Both the position numbers and the translations under genes were made by a program. This document shows positions 19,587 through 26,445 of a stretch of 64,000 bases of DNA, piece by piece. Source of the stretch: Phocaeicola_A sp045545095. GTDB taxonomy: Bacteria > Bacteroidota > Bacteroidia > Bacteroidales > Bacteroidaceae. How positions within the stretch are numbered: position 1 is the stretch's first letter; each line of letters begins with the position of its first letter. A model generated the notes under the pieces. The model was not told the DNA's origin, did not search any database, and saw nothing but the letters and a program-made list of their open reading frames with translations. Where the stretch lies: positions 49,899 through 113,898 of the forward strand of contig JAZQAG010000018.1 in assembly GCA_045545095.1 (NCBI GenBank). Direction: 5' to 3'.

Positions 19587-19973
19587 ATGAAACGTTATTT
19601 AAAACATTACAAATGGTCTTTGCTCCTCGTTGCAATTATCATAGTCTTATCCCTCTATCCGTTGGAAAATCCGCCATTAGGAGATGTCCCTTATATTGAC
19701 AAATGGACTCATGTCTGCATGTATGGAGGATTATGCCTCATACTTTGGATAGAATACCTGCGCGCACACCAAGCCATAAATCCATGGCGGACATTTGTAG
19801 GAGCAATCCTATTACCATTATTGCTCAGTGGGGCGATGGAATTACTACAGGAATATGCTACCGTAAACCGTAGCGGCGACTGGGCCGACATGATAGCCAA
19901 CGGCATAGGAGTCATTTTAGCCGCCCTATTGGGATATCTTGTTTTTCCACGATGGATGAGACAAAAAAACTGA
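19587..19973 (+). CDS. VanZ-like membrane protein
   Basis: A 128-residue membrane protein of the VanZ-like group. Segments: SLLLVAIIIVLSLYPL (TM1, followed by the family-type short loop to DKWTHVCMYGGLCLILWIEY, TM2 with the conserved D-K-x-x-H), TFVGAILLPLLLSGAMELLQEY (TM3, with the conserved E-x-x-Q), and MIANGIGVILAALLGYLVF (TM4, preceded by GDWADMIAN as in the family). VanZ itself gives low-level teicoplanin resistance, but most members have no known role and resistance should not be assumed. The start at 19587 is set by the -7 box at 19554 and by the membrane topology. Confidence 0.8.
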   Translation: MKRYLKHYKWSLLLVAIIIVLSLYPLENPPLGDVPYIDKWTHVCMYGGLCLILWIEYLRAHQAINPWRTFVGAILLPLLLSGAMELLQEYATVNRSGDWADMIANGIGVILAALLGYLVFPRWMRQKN

Positions 19974-19975
19974 GC

Positions 19976-20452
19976 CTACTTCTCCCAATCTTTAAACGGA
20001 TGTGATACCAGACAGGAGTTATAATAACGACGGTCTCCGGTCACTTCCTGTCCCAAGAAGGAAGGTATATCAAAATCCTCATCAACAGACTCCAACTCAA
20101 CCTCTGCCACCACAAGTCCTTCATTGTCACCTGTGAACTCATCAACCTCGAAAGTATGATGACCTATGGGCACCATATAACGGACCTTATCAATGATTCC
20201 CCCATCGCAAAGAAGCATCAACTCCTCCGCCTCCTGAACAGGTATTTCATGCTCCCACTCATAGCGGCTCAATCCCCCATCTGCCGAGGGGCCTTTTATG
20301 GTAAGGAACCCCTTATCGCCACGAATACGTACACGAACTGTCCGTCCACTCGTGCGACAGATATAACCTTGCGTTATACGGCTGGAGGATGAAGCCATCA
20401 TCCGATAGCTGTCATCCTCCACCAGAAATTTTCGTTCAATCTCTTGAGACAT
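19976..20452 (-). CDS. CYTH-domain protein (triphosphate tunnel metalloenzyme family)
   Basis: A 158-residue single-domain CYTH protein. The N-terminal E-x-E-x-K motif is intact (QEIERKFLV). Alternating basic and acidic strands line the tunnel (TVRVRIRGDKGFLTIKGP, YEWEHEIPV, VRYMVPIGHHTFEVDEFTG, LVVAEVELESVDEDF). Such proteins hydrolyse inorganic triphosphate or nucleoside triphosphates, or bind phosphorylated ligands; the physiological substrate here is unknown. It converges on the VanZ-like gene (2 bases apart) and lies 3 bases after a short membrane-peptide gene, probably one transcript. Confidence 0.88.
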   Translation of the reverse strand: MSQEIERKFLVEDDSYRMMASSSSRITQGYICRTSGRTVRVRIRGDKGFLTIKGPSADGGLSRYEWEHEIPVQEAEELMLLCDGGIIDKVRYMVPIGHHTFEVDEFTGDNEGLVVAEVELESVDEDFDIPSFLGQEVTGDRRYYNSCLVSHPFKDWEK

Positions 20453-20455
20453 AAA

Positions 20456-20596
20456 TTACAATAACGACGCCCAAGCAATACCGACCAAGGCCAACACCCC
20501 TAATCCGATGAACATCCATTTCATAACCTTCTGCGCCTGTTCTTCTTCGCGATGCGCACGACGCTCTTGACGCTGCATTTGTCTGTTTTTTCCCAT
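20456..20596 (-). CDS. Short basic single-pass membrane protein
   Basis: A 46-residue frame from an ATG at 20594-20596 to a TAA at 20456-20458. The first 23 residues are highly charged (MGKNRQMQRQERRAHREEEQ) and the rest is one membrane helix (WMFIGLGVLALVGIAWASLL). The charge pattern puts the N-terminus in the cytoplasm. It ends 3 bases before the CYTH gene start, which suggests co-expression. The clean amphipathic-then-hydrophobic design argues that it is a real gene. Function unknown. Confidence 0.65.
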   Translation of the reverse strand: MGKNRQMQRQERRAHREEEQAQKVMKWMFIGLGVLALVGIAWASLL

Positions 20597-20632
20597 GATT
20601 GATATTTTTAAGTTAATGTTTCAGGTTTTCTG

Positions 20633-20692
20633 AATCTCTAAAGTCTCTAAAGTCCTTAAAGGCCTTAGAACCATAGAGTTCTTAGCGGGAAG
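20633..20692. repeat. Short tandem degenerate repeat, family D
   Basis: Runs of TCTCTAAAGTC, TCCTTAAAGGCCTTAG and CATAGAGTTCTTAG, i.e. the complement of AAGGACTTTAGAGA units. Similar runs lie at 23690-23738 and 57754-57820. Function unknown; partly self-complementary. Confidence 0.6.
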
Positions 20693-21808
20693 CTACTCTC
20701 CCTCTCCGGCAAATTCCATCAGGTAAGCCTTGATGAAGCCATCAATCTTACCATCCATCACACCACCGACATCACTTGTCTGCCAATTGGTACGATGGTC
20801 CTTCACACGACGGTCATCGAAAACATAAGAACGGATTTGTGAGCCCCACTCAATCTTCATCTTGCCGGCTTCAACTTTGGCTTGTTCAGCCATACGGTGC
20901 TCCAACTCCTTGTTGTAGAGGATTGAGCGCAATTGGCGCATCGCATTCTCTTTGTTCTTAGGTTGGTCGCGCGTCTCGGTGTTTTCAATGAGGATTTCCT
21001 CTTCCTCGCCCGTATAAGGGTCTTTATATTGATAACGGAGGCGAACACCTGACTCCACCTTGTTCACATTCTGACCTCCGGCACCACCCGAGCGGAAAGT
21101 ATCCCACGAGATACGGGCCGTCTCGACCACCACCTCGATAGAGTCGTCAACAAGCGGAGTAACAAAGACCGAAGCAAATGATGTCATACGTTTTCCCTGT
21201 GCATTATAGGGGCTTACGCGCACCAGACGGTGCACACCATTCTCTCCCTTCAAGTATCCGTAAGCATAAGGGCCTTGAATCTCCATCGTCACCGTCTTGA
21301 TGCCGGCTTCATCACCATCCTGCAAGTTACTGATGGCCAACTTATAGCCATTCTGCTCAGCATAGCGCATATACATACGCATCAGCATACTTGCCCAATC
21401 CTGCGCTTCGGTACCTCCGGCACCTGAGTTAATTTTCAGCACACAATCCATTTGGTCTGCCTCTTGGCGAAGCATGTTCTTCAGTTCCAATGCCTCAACT
21501 GCTTCAACAGCCTTGGCATATGCCTCATCCACCTCTTCTTCGGTCACCAGTTCATCCTTGCAGAAGTCGAAAGCCAACTCCAGTTCATCGGTCAGAGTTT
21601 TCACCTCTTTGTAGCCATCAATCCAAGCCTGCAGCCCCTTCACTTTTTTCATCTGAGCCTCAGCCTTCTTGGCATCATCCCAAAATCCGGGAGCCTGTGT
21701 GCGGAGTTGTTCTTCCTCCACCTGTATCACTTTGGCATCAATGTCGAGATAGCGGTTCAAAGCCTCGGTTCGCGTCTTTACGTCTTTCAGTTGTTCAATT
21801 GTTATCAT
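20693..21808 (-). CDS. prfB: Peptide chain release factor 2
   Basis: Releases polypeptides at UGA and UAA. The 371-residue protein carries the GGQ catalytic motif (RSGGAGGQNVNKVESGVRL) and an anticodon-like loop HRLVRVSPYNAQGKRMTSFA, where the classic SPF reads SPY. In many bacteria prfB needs a +1 frameshift at an early CTT-TGA-C; here the corresponding place (RYL-DID, codons CTC GAC) is read in frame with no stop, so autoregulation by frameshifting is absent. It is followed by a family D repeat and preceded by a perfect promoter, divergent from the TlpA-like gene. Confidence 0.96.
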   Translation of the reverse strand: MITIEQLKDVKTRTEALNRYLDIDAKVIQVEEEQLRTQAPGFWDDAKKAEAQMKKVKGLQAWIDGYKEVKTLTDELELAFDFCKDELVTEEEVDEAYAKAVEAVEALELKNMLRQEADQMDCVLKINSGAGGTEAQDWASMLMRMYMRYAEQNGYKLAISNLQDGDEAGIKTVTMEIQGPYAYGYLKGENGVHRLVRVSPYNAQGKRMTSFASVFVTPLVDDSIEVVVETARISWDTFRSGGAGGQNVNKVESGVRLRYQYKDPYTGEEEEILIENTETRDQPKNKENAMRQLRSILYNKELEHRMAEQAKVEAGKMKIEWGSQIRSYVFDDRRVKDHRTNWQTSDVGGVMDGKIDGFIKAYLMEFAGEGE

Positions 21809-21831
21809 TGCTCTATTTTCATTTCAAGGTG

Positions 21832-21862
21832 CAAAGGTAGATATTTTTTTTGATACAACAAA
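21832..21862 (-). promoter_or_regulatory. Promoter of prfB
   Basis: Minus strand TTTG (21859-21862), 19-base spacer, TACCTTTG (21832-21839). Full consensus match, with a leader of about 20 bases. Confidence 0.75.
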
Positions 21863-21928
21863 AGAATCTTGCTCCCCCCTTTCAGACAAGATAAAGACAC
21901 CTTTCACGAAACAGCTCAGAAAAACTAC

Positions 21929-22033
21929 AAAATGCGCCTTGCTTTTTTCAAAATGCGGCTCGCACTTGGTCCAAATGCGCCTTGCTTTTCGAAATATGCA
22001 AGGCGCATTTTAGAAAAAGCGAGCCGCATTTTT
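21929..22033. repeat. Nested array of GCG-rich 13-base repeats
   Basis: Five units of two kinds: AAAATGCGCCTTGC (21929-21942, 21973-21985, inverted at 21998-22011) and AAAATGCGGCTCGC (21950-21963, inverted at 22019-22033). The inner pair and the outer pair are both perfectly complementary, so the strand folds as two stacked stems with an extra copy outside. It lies in the gap between divergent prfB and the TlpA-like gene. No coding sense. Confidence 0.75.
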
Positions 22034-22094
22034 CCAGAACAAGGCATTTTGGCAGAAATTGAATCCAAAAATCTTTATCCACCCGACATCAAAG

Positions 22095-22235
22095 CCCCTT
22101 CTCCACTTTTCTGGGAGAAGGGGTTGGGGAAGAGGTTTTCTTTTGATTTCGTTTCATTTGTTTTCTTTCTGATTTCTTTTCTTTTCCTTTCTTTCCCCTT
22201 ACCCCCTTCTTTCCCTTCCCTCTCTTTAATCCATA
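22095..22235. other. Hairpin followed by a long pyrimidine-rich tract
   Basis: CCCCTTCTCC (22095-22104) pairs with GGAGAAGGGG (22114-22123). From about 22139 to 22235 the plus strand is almost only C and T. With the array upstream and the promoter at 22285 this accounts for the 539-base gap 21809-22347, in which I see no gene. Confidence 0.6.
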
Positions 22236-22284
22236 GACCGATTCTAAATAACGGAACTTAATAAATCTCAAAAAAAACATTCCA

Positions 22285-22316
22285 TTTGGTTATTTGCAAT
22301 AAAAGCACTACCTTTG
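22285..22316 (+). promoter_or_regulatory. Promoter of the TlpA-like lipoprotein gene
   Basis: TTTG (22285-22288), exactly 20 bases, TACCTTTG (22309-22316): an ideal Bacteroides promoter. It may drive the whole uptake locus downstream. A tiny ATG frame at 22326 (M-K-stop) lies in the leader. Confidence 0.8.
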
Positions 22317-22347
22317 CCCATTATTATGAAATAAAACACTCTGCTTT

Positions 22348-23685
22348 ATGAAAAGAATCATTCTGAACATATTGGCTATCTGCCTGATAGGATGCACAGT
22401 CCCCGTACAGGAGAAGCAGGAAGTGACCATCACCACCAACGATGCGAACGACCGGAAAATGATGCTTATCCCTATGGGATATGATGAGGGAATCATTGAA
22501 ATGACACCCGAAGGAAACGCCTATCGCGCCACAATCAACACCAGCCCCACGGGATTCTACAATCTGGTGTCCATCAAAGGACAGACACAGAGCATCATCC
22601 CCTACTATGTGCCGGTAACTGAAGCCAAGTCGGAAACAACCCTGACATTCGGCGAAAAGGGAGCCATATCCATGGAAGGCAGCGACGACAACCAGGCATT
22701 GGCAGCCTACCTGAATGACTATGTGAATTATACTCGCAGCCTTTTTGCTTCAAATGCAAATTGGAGCAATCCCGCCTTGGTGAAGGGATTCATAACCAAG
22801 GCCGATTCCATCGTGAGCATCTACGACTGCTCAGACGAAGTGGAAGAGTATTTGAAGATATGGAGCTACATCCACACCCACAACTCTTACGACTTGGCAG
22901 CACGCATCCTGAAGGGCAAGAAAGAAGAAATCCCCTATAAGCGTGAAGACTTGTTGCCCGAGCCGTACACGGTGATGGACTCTCCGTTGGCTTCACTGTT
23001 TACTGAAGCGCGACTCATCGTATACGGCAGTTTGCCCAATCCGAACAATCTGGACAGTGCACTCATCTATCTGGAAGAGCACTACACCGACACCACGCTG
23101 AAAGCCAAGGTGAAGGATCACATTGCCGGGCGCTATGTCACCCGCTTCAACTATGCCGACGGATTTGAAAAGGGACTCGAACGCCTGCAAAAAGCTACCG
23201 AGAAGTACGGTCTCGACCCGAGCCACGCTGAGCGCTTTGCCCAACTGAAGGCTACCGTCCCCGGACAGCCCTTCCCCGAAAATGTAGAGTTGAAAGATGC
23301 AAACGGCAACGTGGTAGATTTCAGCACCTTCCGCGGGAAATATGTCTATATCGACCTGTGGGCCAGCTGGTGCACGCCTTGTCTGAAAGAGGTCCCTGCC
23401 CTCCAGAAGCTGGAAAAGGAGCTGAAGAATGACAAGGTAGTCTTCCTCTCCATCTCCATCGATGCTAAAGAAGATGCCTGGAAAAAGAAGATGCAGGAGA
23501 AAAACATGCACGGCAACCAGTTATGGGATCCCGAAAACTCATTAGGTCAGGCACTCAACGTGAAAGGCATCCCCTTCTTTGCCATCTACGACCCTGAAGG
23601 CCGCCTCTACATGCACGGTGCGCCACGCCCCAGCCAAGGTCCGGGACTGGTCATGTTGCTGGAGGGATTGGAAGTAAAGCCATAA
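22348..23685 (+). CDS. TlpA-like thioredoxin-fold lipoprotein
   Basis: A 445-residue envelope protein with a lipobox (ICLIGC, Cys about residue 16). A long N-terminal region of beta then helical character has no clear family (about residues 20-310). A C-terminal thioredoxin/AhpC-TSA-type domain carries the redox motif in LWASWCTPCLKEVPAL (about residue 340) and the cis-Pro loop NVKGIPFFAIYD. Such proteins keep periplasmic cysteines reduced or act in maturation and protection of exported partners. No acidic run follows the lipid Cys, so it is expected to face the periplasm. It is the first gene after a strong promoter, upstream of the SusC/SusD genes, and similar TlpA proteins often accompany such loci. 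Confidence 0.88.
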   Translation: MKRIILNILAICLIGCTVPVQEKQEVTITTNDANDRKMMLIPMGYDEGIIEMTPEGNAYRATINTSPTGFYNLVSIKGQTQSIIPYYVPVTEAKSETTLTFGEKGAISMEGSDDNQALAAYLNDYVNYTRSLFASNANWSNPALVKGFITKADSIVSIYDCSDEVEEYLKIWSYIHTHNSYDLAARILKGKKEEIPYKREDLLPEPYTVMDSPLASLFTEARLIVYGSLPNPNNLDSALIYLEEHYTDTTLKAKVKDHIAGRYVTRFNYADGFEKGLERLQKATEKYGLDPSHAERFAQLKATVPGQPFPENVELKDANGNVVDFSTFRGKYVYIDLWASWCTPCLKEVPALQKLEKELKNDKVVFLSISIDAKEDAWKKKMQEKNMHGNQLWDPENSLGQALNVKGIPFFAIYDPEGRLYMHGAPRPSQGPGLVMLLEGLEVKP

Positions 23686-23689
23686 GGGT

Positions 23690-23738
23690 CCCAAAAGGCC
23701 CTAAGGACTTTAGAGATTTTAAGGATCTTAGGGACAAA
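23690..23738. repeat. Short degenerate repeat, family D
   Basis: Runs GGCCCTAAGGACTTTAGAG and TTTAAGGATCTTAGGGAC, related to the units at 20633-20692 and 57754-57820. Partly self-complementary (CCCTAAG with CTTAGGG). Confidence 0.6.
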
Positions 23739-23800
23739 AAAAAGAAAAAGACAAATCATCAAACAAATTCTATAATATTAACAATTTAACAAAAAAGCGT

Positions 23801-26356
23801 ATGAAGAAAATTACACTTTTGCAGAGTGCCTTTGCACTCATCGCCGCTTTCATGCTGGCCCTTCCGGCCCGTGCACAAGTGGCTTCGGCTGCTGACTTGT
23901 TCGGTACGTACAAGTTCACTGCTGACGTAAACGTAACCGATGCCGGACAGGCATTGAAGGACCATTTCAAGAGCGAGTGCGAGGTGGTTATCACCAAGTG
24001 CTCACAAAACATCTACGATGGCGAAATCCAAGGATTGGCTGGTGCTGCAAATCTACAAAAGATTTACAGTGTGGATACCGAAAAGAACGTCATCATCATC
24101 CGTAACCCGAACAGCCCTGCACCTTGGGGAGGCGGCCTGTATATGGCCAATGCAGAGGGTGCTTATCCCCATGGTGGAAACTACAATGACATCGAATATT
24201 CCTTCGACCCCGCCACTAAAACTATCACATTGCCCAACTTCACACTAGTAACTTGTGACAATGACAACAGCGCAACCACTATTGCCGCCAGCTTCACCAA
24301 TGCCAAGCTGACCTTGGTACAGAGTGAAAGTATCGAAGTAACCGACCTCAGCGGCGACTGGCACTTTACAGCAGGTAAAGGAACTTATGACGTGATGGAA
24401 GGTTCTACCTTGCCGACTGAGTGGGACATGACCTTGACCGCTACCGACGACACCAAGAAGGCTTACAACATCAGCCTCACCTTGGGTGACTTCGCACCTT
24501 TGGCCTTGACAGCAACTTTTGATGGTGTGACATTGAGCATTCCTTTCAAGGACACTTACTTCGATGCAGAAAACAAAATTGGTCTTGTTTATTATGGAGG
24601 AAACCAAGGAGAAATCAGTTTCAGCATGGCCAATGAAAACTTGTTGACCCTCACCAGCGGTATGTACATCGCACAAGACTCTATCAGCCCCGAAGTGAAG
24701 GGCGGAACTTTGCAATACTACATTGCCGGTTCAGCCAAGCGTCAGGGTGGTGGTGAGACAGAGGAAGTGACATGGGAAGGCACTTACAAGATTAAGGCTG
24801 GCAGCATTTACAAGGCTATTGCCGACTTTGAATATCCCGAGGAGTTCGATATGGTAGTGACTTATAATGCCGACTATGATATCTATCTGGTTACCGAGTT
24901 CTTCGGATGTGATGTCAAGTCACTCAACAACGGAGGTATCAGTTTCAAACCTTCCGCCGACGACCCCAACAAGGCTGAAATCACAACTAATCCTGCTTAT
25001 TTGAAAACTGTCACTGCTGGTGCAAGCTATCTTACACTGAAAGACTTGAACCTAAGCACAGCATCGAACATCGTAATTACCCGTTTGGAAGATGGCACAT
25101 ACACTTTGAGTGATTTCAGCATCAGCAACATGCTCATGGATGAGAATTATAATCAGACTCACTCTTTGGCAGCTTTCTATCAGCAAGTTACAGCAGAAAA
25201 GGAACCCGAAGCAGTTCCCTTCACCTGGGCAAGCACCTTCACCGTAAAAGCTGGTAACGTGGAAGTTTATAAGGAAATCGAAGGTTATGAATATCCGAAA
25301 GAATTTGAGATGGAAGTGACTTACAATGCCGACTACGACATGTACTTCATAACCAAATTCTTCGGAAACGATGTAGTAAGCCTCAACAATGGCGGTATCC
25401 GTCTGACACCTTCTACTGAAGACCCCAACAAAGCTGAAATTGCAACCACCACAGGTTATTTGAAGACTCTTGTGGCAGGTGAAAGCTACCTCACACTGAA
25501 GGATATGAACGCACAGTCTTTACCTGTCACCCTGACCTATAATAACGACGGAACTGTTACTATTGCCAACTTCTGCGTAACCTACATGACTTATGACGAG
25601 AACTGGCAACAACAGCATGCAGCAGCAGCTCTTTATAAGGACGTGACTGCAACCGTTGCAGAAAAGGAAGAGGAAGAAGAACCTCTGCCCACAGAATTCA
25701 CTTGGGCTGACAAGTTCACCGTAAAGGCCGCCAACGTGACTGTTTACAAGGAAATCGAAGGTTATGAATATCCTACTGAATTTGAGATGGAAGTGACTTA
25801 CAATGCCGATTACGACATGTACCTCATAACCAAGTTCTTCGGAAACGATGTAGTAAGCCTCAACAATGGCGGTATCCGTCTGACACCTTCTACTGAAGAC
25901 CCCAATAAGGCTGAAATCGCAACAACAACTGGTTATGTAAAAACTATAGTTCAGGGAGAAAGCTATTTGACTTTGAAAGACATAAATCTCAGCACTTCGC
26001 CCATCACTCTGACTCACAACGGTGATGGAACAGTGACCATCAGTGACTTCAGCATTAGCTACATGACTTATGATGCCAATTGGCAACAACTGCATGCAGC
26101 TGCAGCCAAATACGAAGGAGTGACTGCAACAGGACGTTTCGCTGAGAGTATCGACACACCCGAAGCAGCTCCTACCCTCAAGGTTTGGTCAGCCAACGGC
26201 ACTATCTACGTAGCCGGTGAAGCACAAACTGTCGAGGTTTACGACATGAGCGGACGCACCGTATTCAGCGGTGTAGCTTCTCAAGTTAACGGATTGAACA
26301 AGGGATTGTACCTTGTAAAGGTTAAAAATGCAGTTGCCAAGGTAGCTGTAAAATAA
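23801..26356 (+). CDS. Secreted multi-domain protein with three tandem beta repeats and a T9SS-like C-terminal domain
   Basis: An 851-residue exported protein (signal peptide cut near LPARAQ). Residues about 27-310 contain two lipocalin-like beta segments (LFGTYKFTADVN, LSGDWHFTAGKG). Three tandem domains of about 155 residues follow, each built as YPxEFxMxVTYNADYD, then FFGxDVxSLNNGGI, PNKAEI, SYLTLKD, DFSIS. Copies 2 and 3 are nearly identical even in DNA (period 477 bases) and start with FTVKAxNVxVYKEIEGYEYP. The last 75 residues (LKVWSANGTIYVAGEAQTVE ... LNKGLYLVKVKNAVAKVAVK) look like a type IX secretion type-A sorting or DUF6383-like anchor domain. Function unknown; its position directly before susC suggests a surface or secreted accessory of uptake. 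Confidence 0.75.
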   Translation: MKKITLLQSAFALIAAFMLALPARAQVASAADLFGTYKFTADVNVTDAGQALKDHFKSECEVVITKCSQNIYDGEIQGLAGAANLQKIYSVDTEKNVIIIRNPNSPAPWGGGLYMANAEGAYPHGGNYNDIEYSFDPATKTITLPNFTLVTCDNDNSATTIAASFTNAKLTLVQSESIEVTDLSGDWHFTAGKGTYDVMEGSTLPTEWDMTLTATDDTKKAYNISLTLGDFAPLALTATFDGVTLSIPFKDTYFDAENKIGLVYYGGNQGEISFSMANENLLTLTSGMYIAQDSISPEVKGGTLQYYIAGSAKRQGGGETEEVTWEGTYKIKAGSIYKAIADFEYPEEFDMVVTYNADYDIYLVTEFFGCDVKSLNNGGISFKPSADDPNKAEITTNPAYLKTVTAGASYLTLKDLNLSTASNIVITRLEDGTYTLSDFSISNMLMDENYNQTHSLAAFYQQVTAEKEPEAVPFTWASTFTVKAGNVEVYKEIEGYEYPKEFEMEVTYNADYDMYFITKFFGNDVVSLNNGGIRLTPSTEDPNKAEIATTTGYLKTLVAGESYLTLKDMNAQSLPVTLTYNNDGTVTIANFCVTYMTYDENWQQQHAAAALYKDVTATVAEKEEEEEPLPTEFTWADKFTVKAANVTVYKEIEGYEYPTEFEMEVTYNADYDMYLITKFFGNDVVSLNNGGIRLTPSTEDPNKAEIATTTGYVKTIVQGESYLTLKDINLSTSPITLTHNGDGTVTISDFSISYMTYDANWQQLHAAAAKYEGVTATGRFAESIDTPEAAPTLKVWSANGTIYVAGEAQTVEVYDMSGRTVFSGVASQVNGLNKGLYLVKVKNAVAKVAVK

Positions 26357-26372
26357 TAAATGAATAGTTTTT

Positions 26373-26429
26373 GAGTTTGTAAGTTTGTGAGTTCATCAAA
26401 GTCTCACACTTACAAACTCAATATTTTTT
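26373..26429 (+). terminator. Terminator or attenuator before the susC-like gene
   Basis: GAGTTTGTAAG...GTGAG (26373-26391) pairs with CTCAC.CTTACAAACTC (26403-26419), followed by TTTTTTT (26423-26429). It ends the upstream gene or limits read-through into the SusC gene 17 bases later. Confidence 0.75.
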
Positions 26430-26445
26430 AACTCAAACGAAACTG

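Noticed and set aside
19587..19973. Calling the VanZ-like protein a glycopeptide resistance gene
   Set aside because: Only the membrane domain is present, with no vanA/B-type genes around; most VanZ-like proteins are unrelated to resistance.
21928..22035. Possible tRNA or small structured RNA in the prfB/TlpA gap
   Set aside because: The stems are repeats of the same 13-base units; no tRNA arms, CCA region or known RNA motif fits.
24780..26110. Regular 459-477 base periodicity taken as a possible CRISPR or satellite
   Set aside because: The repeats are in-frame protein domains within one gene, not short repeats with spacers.
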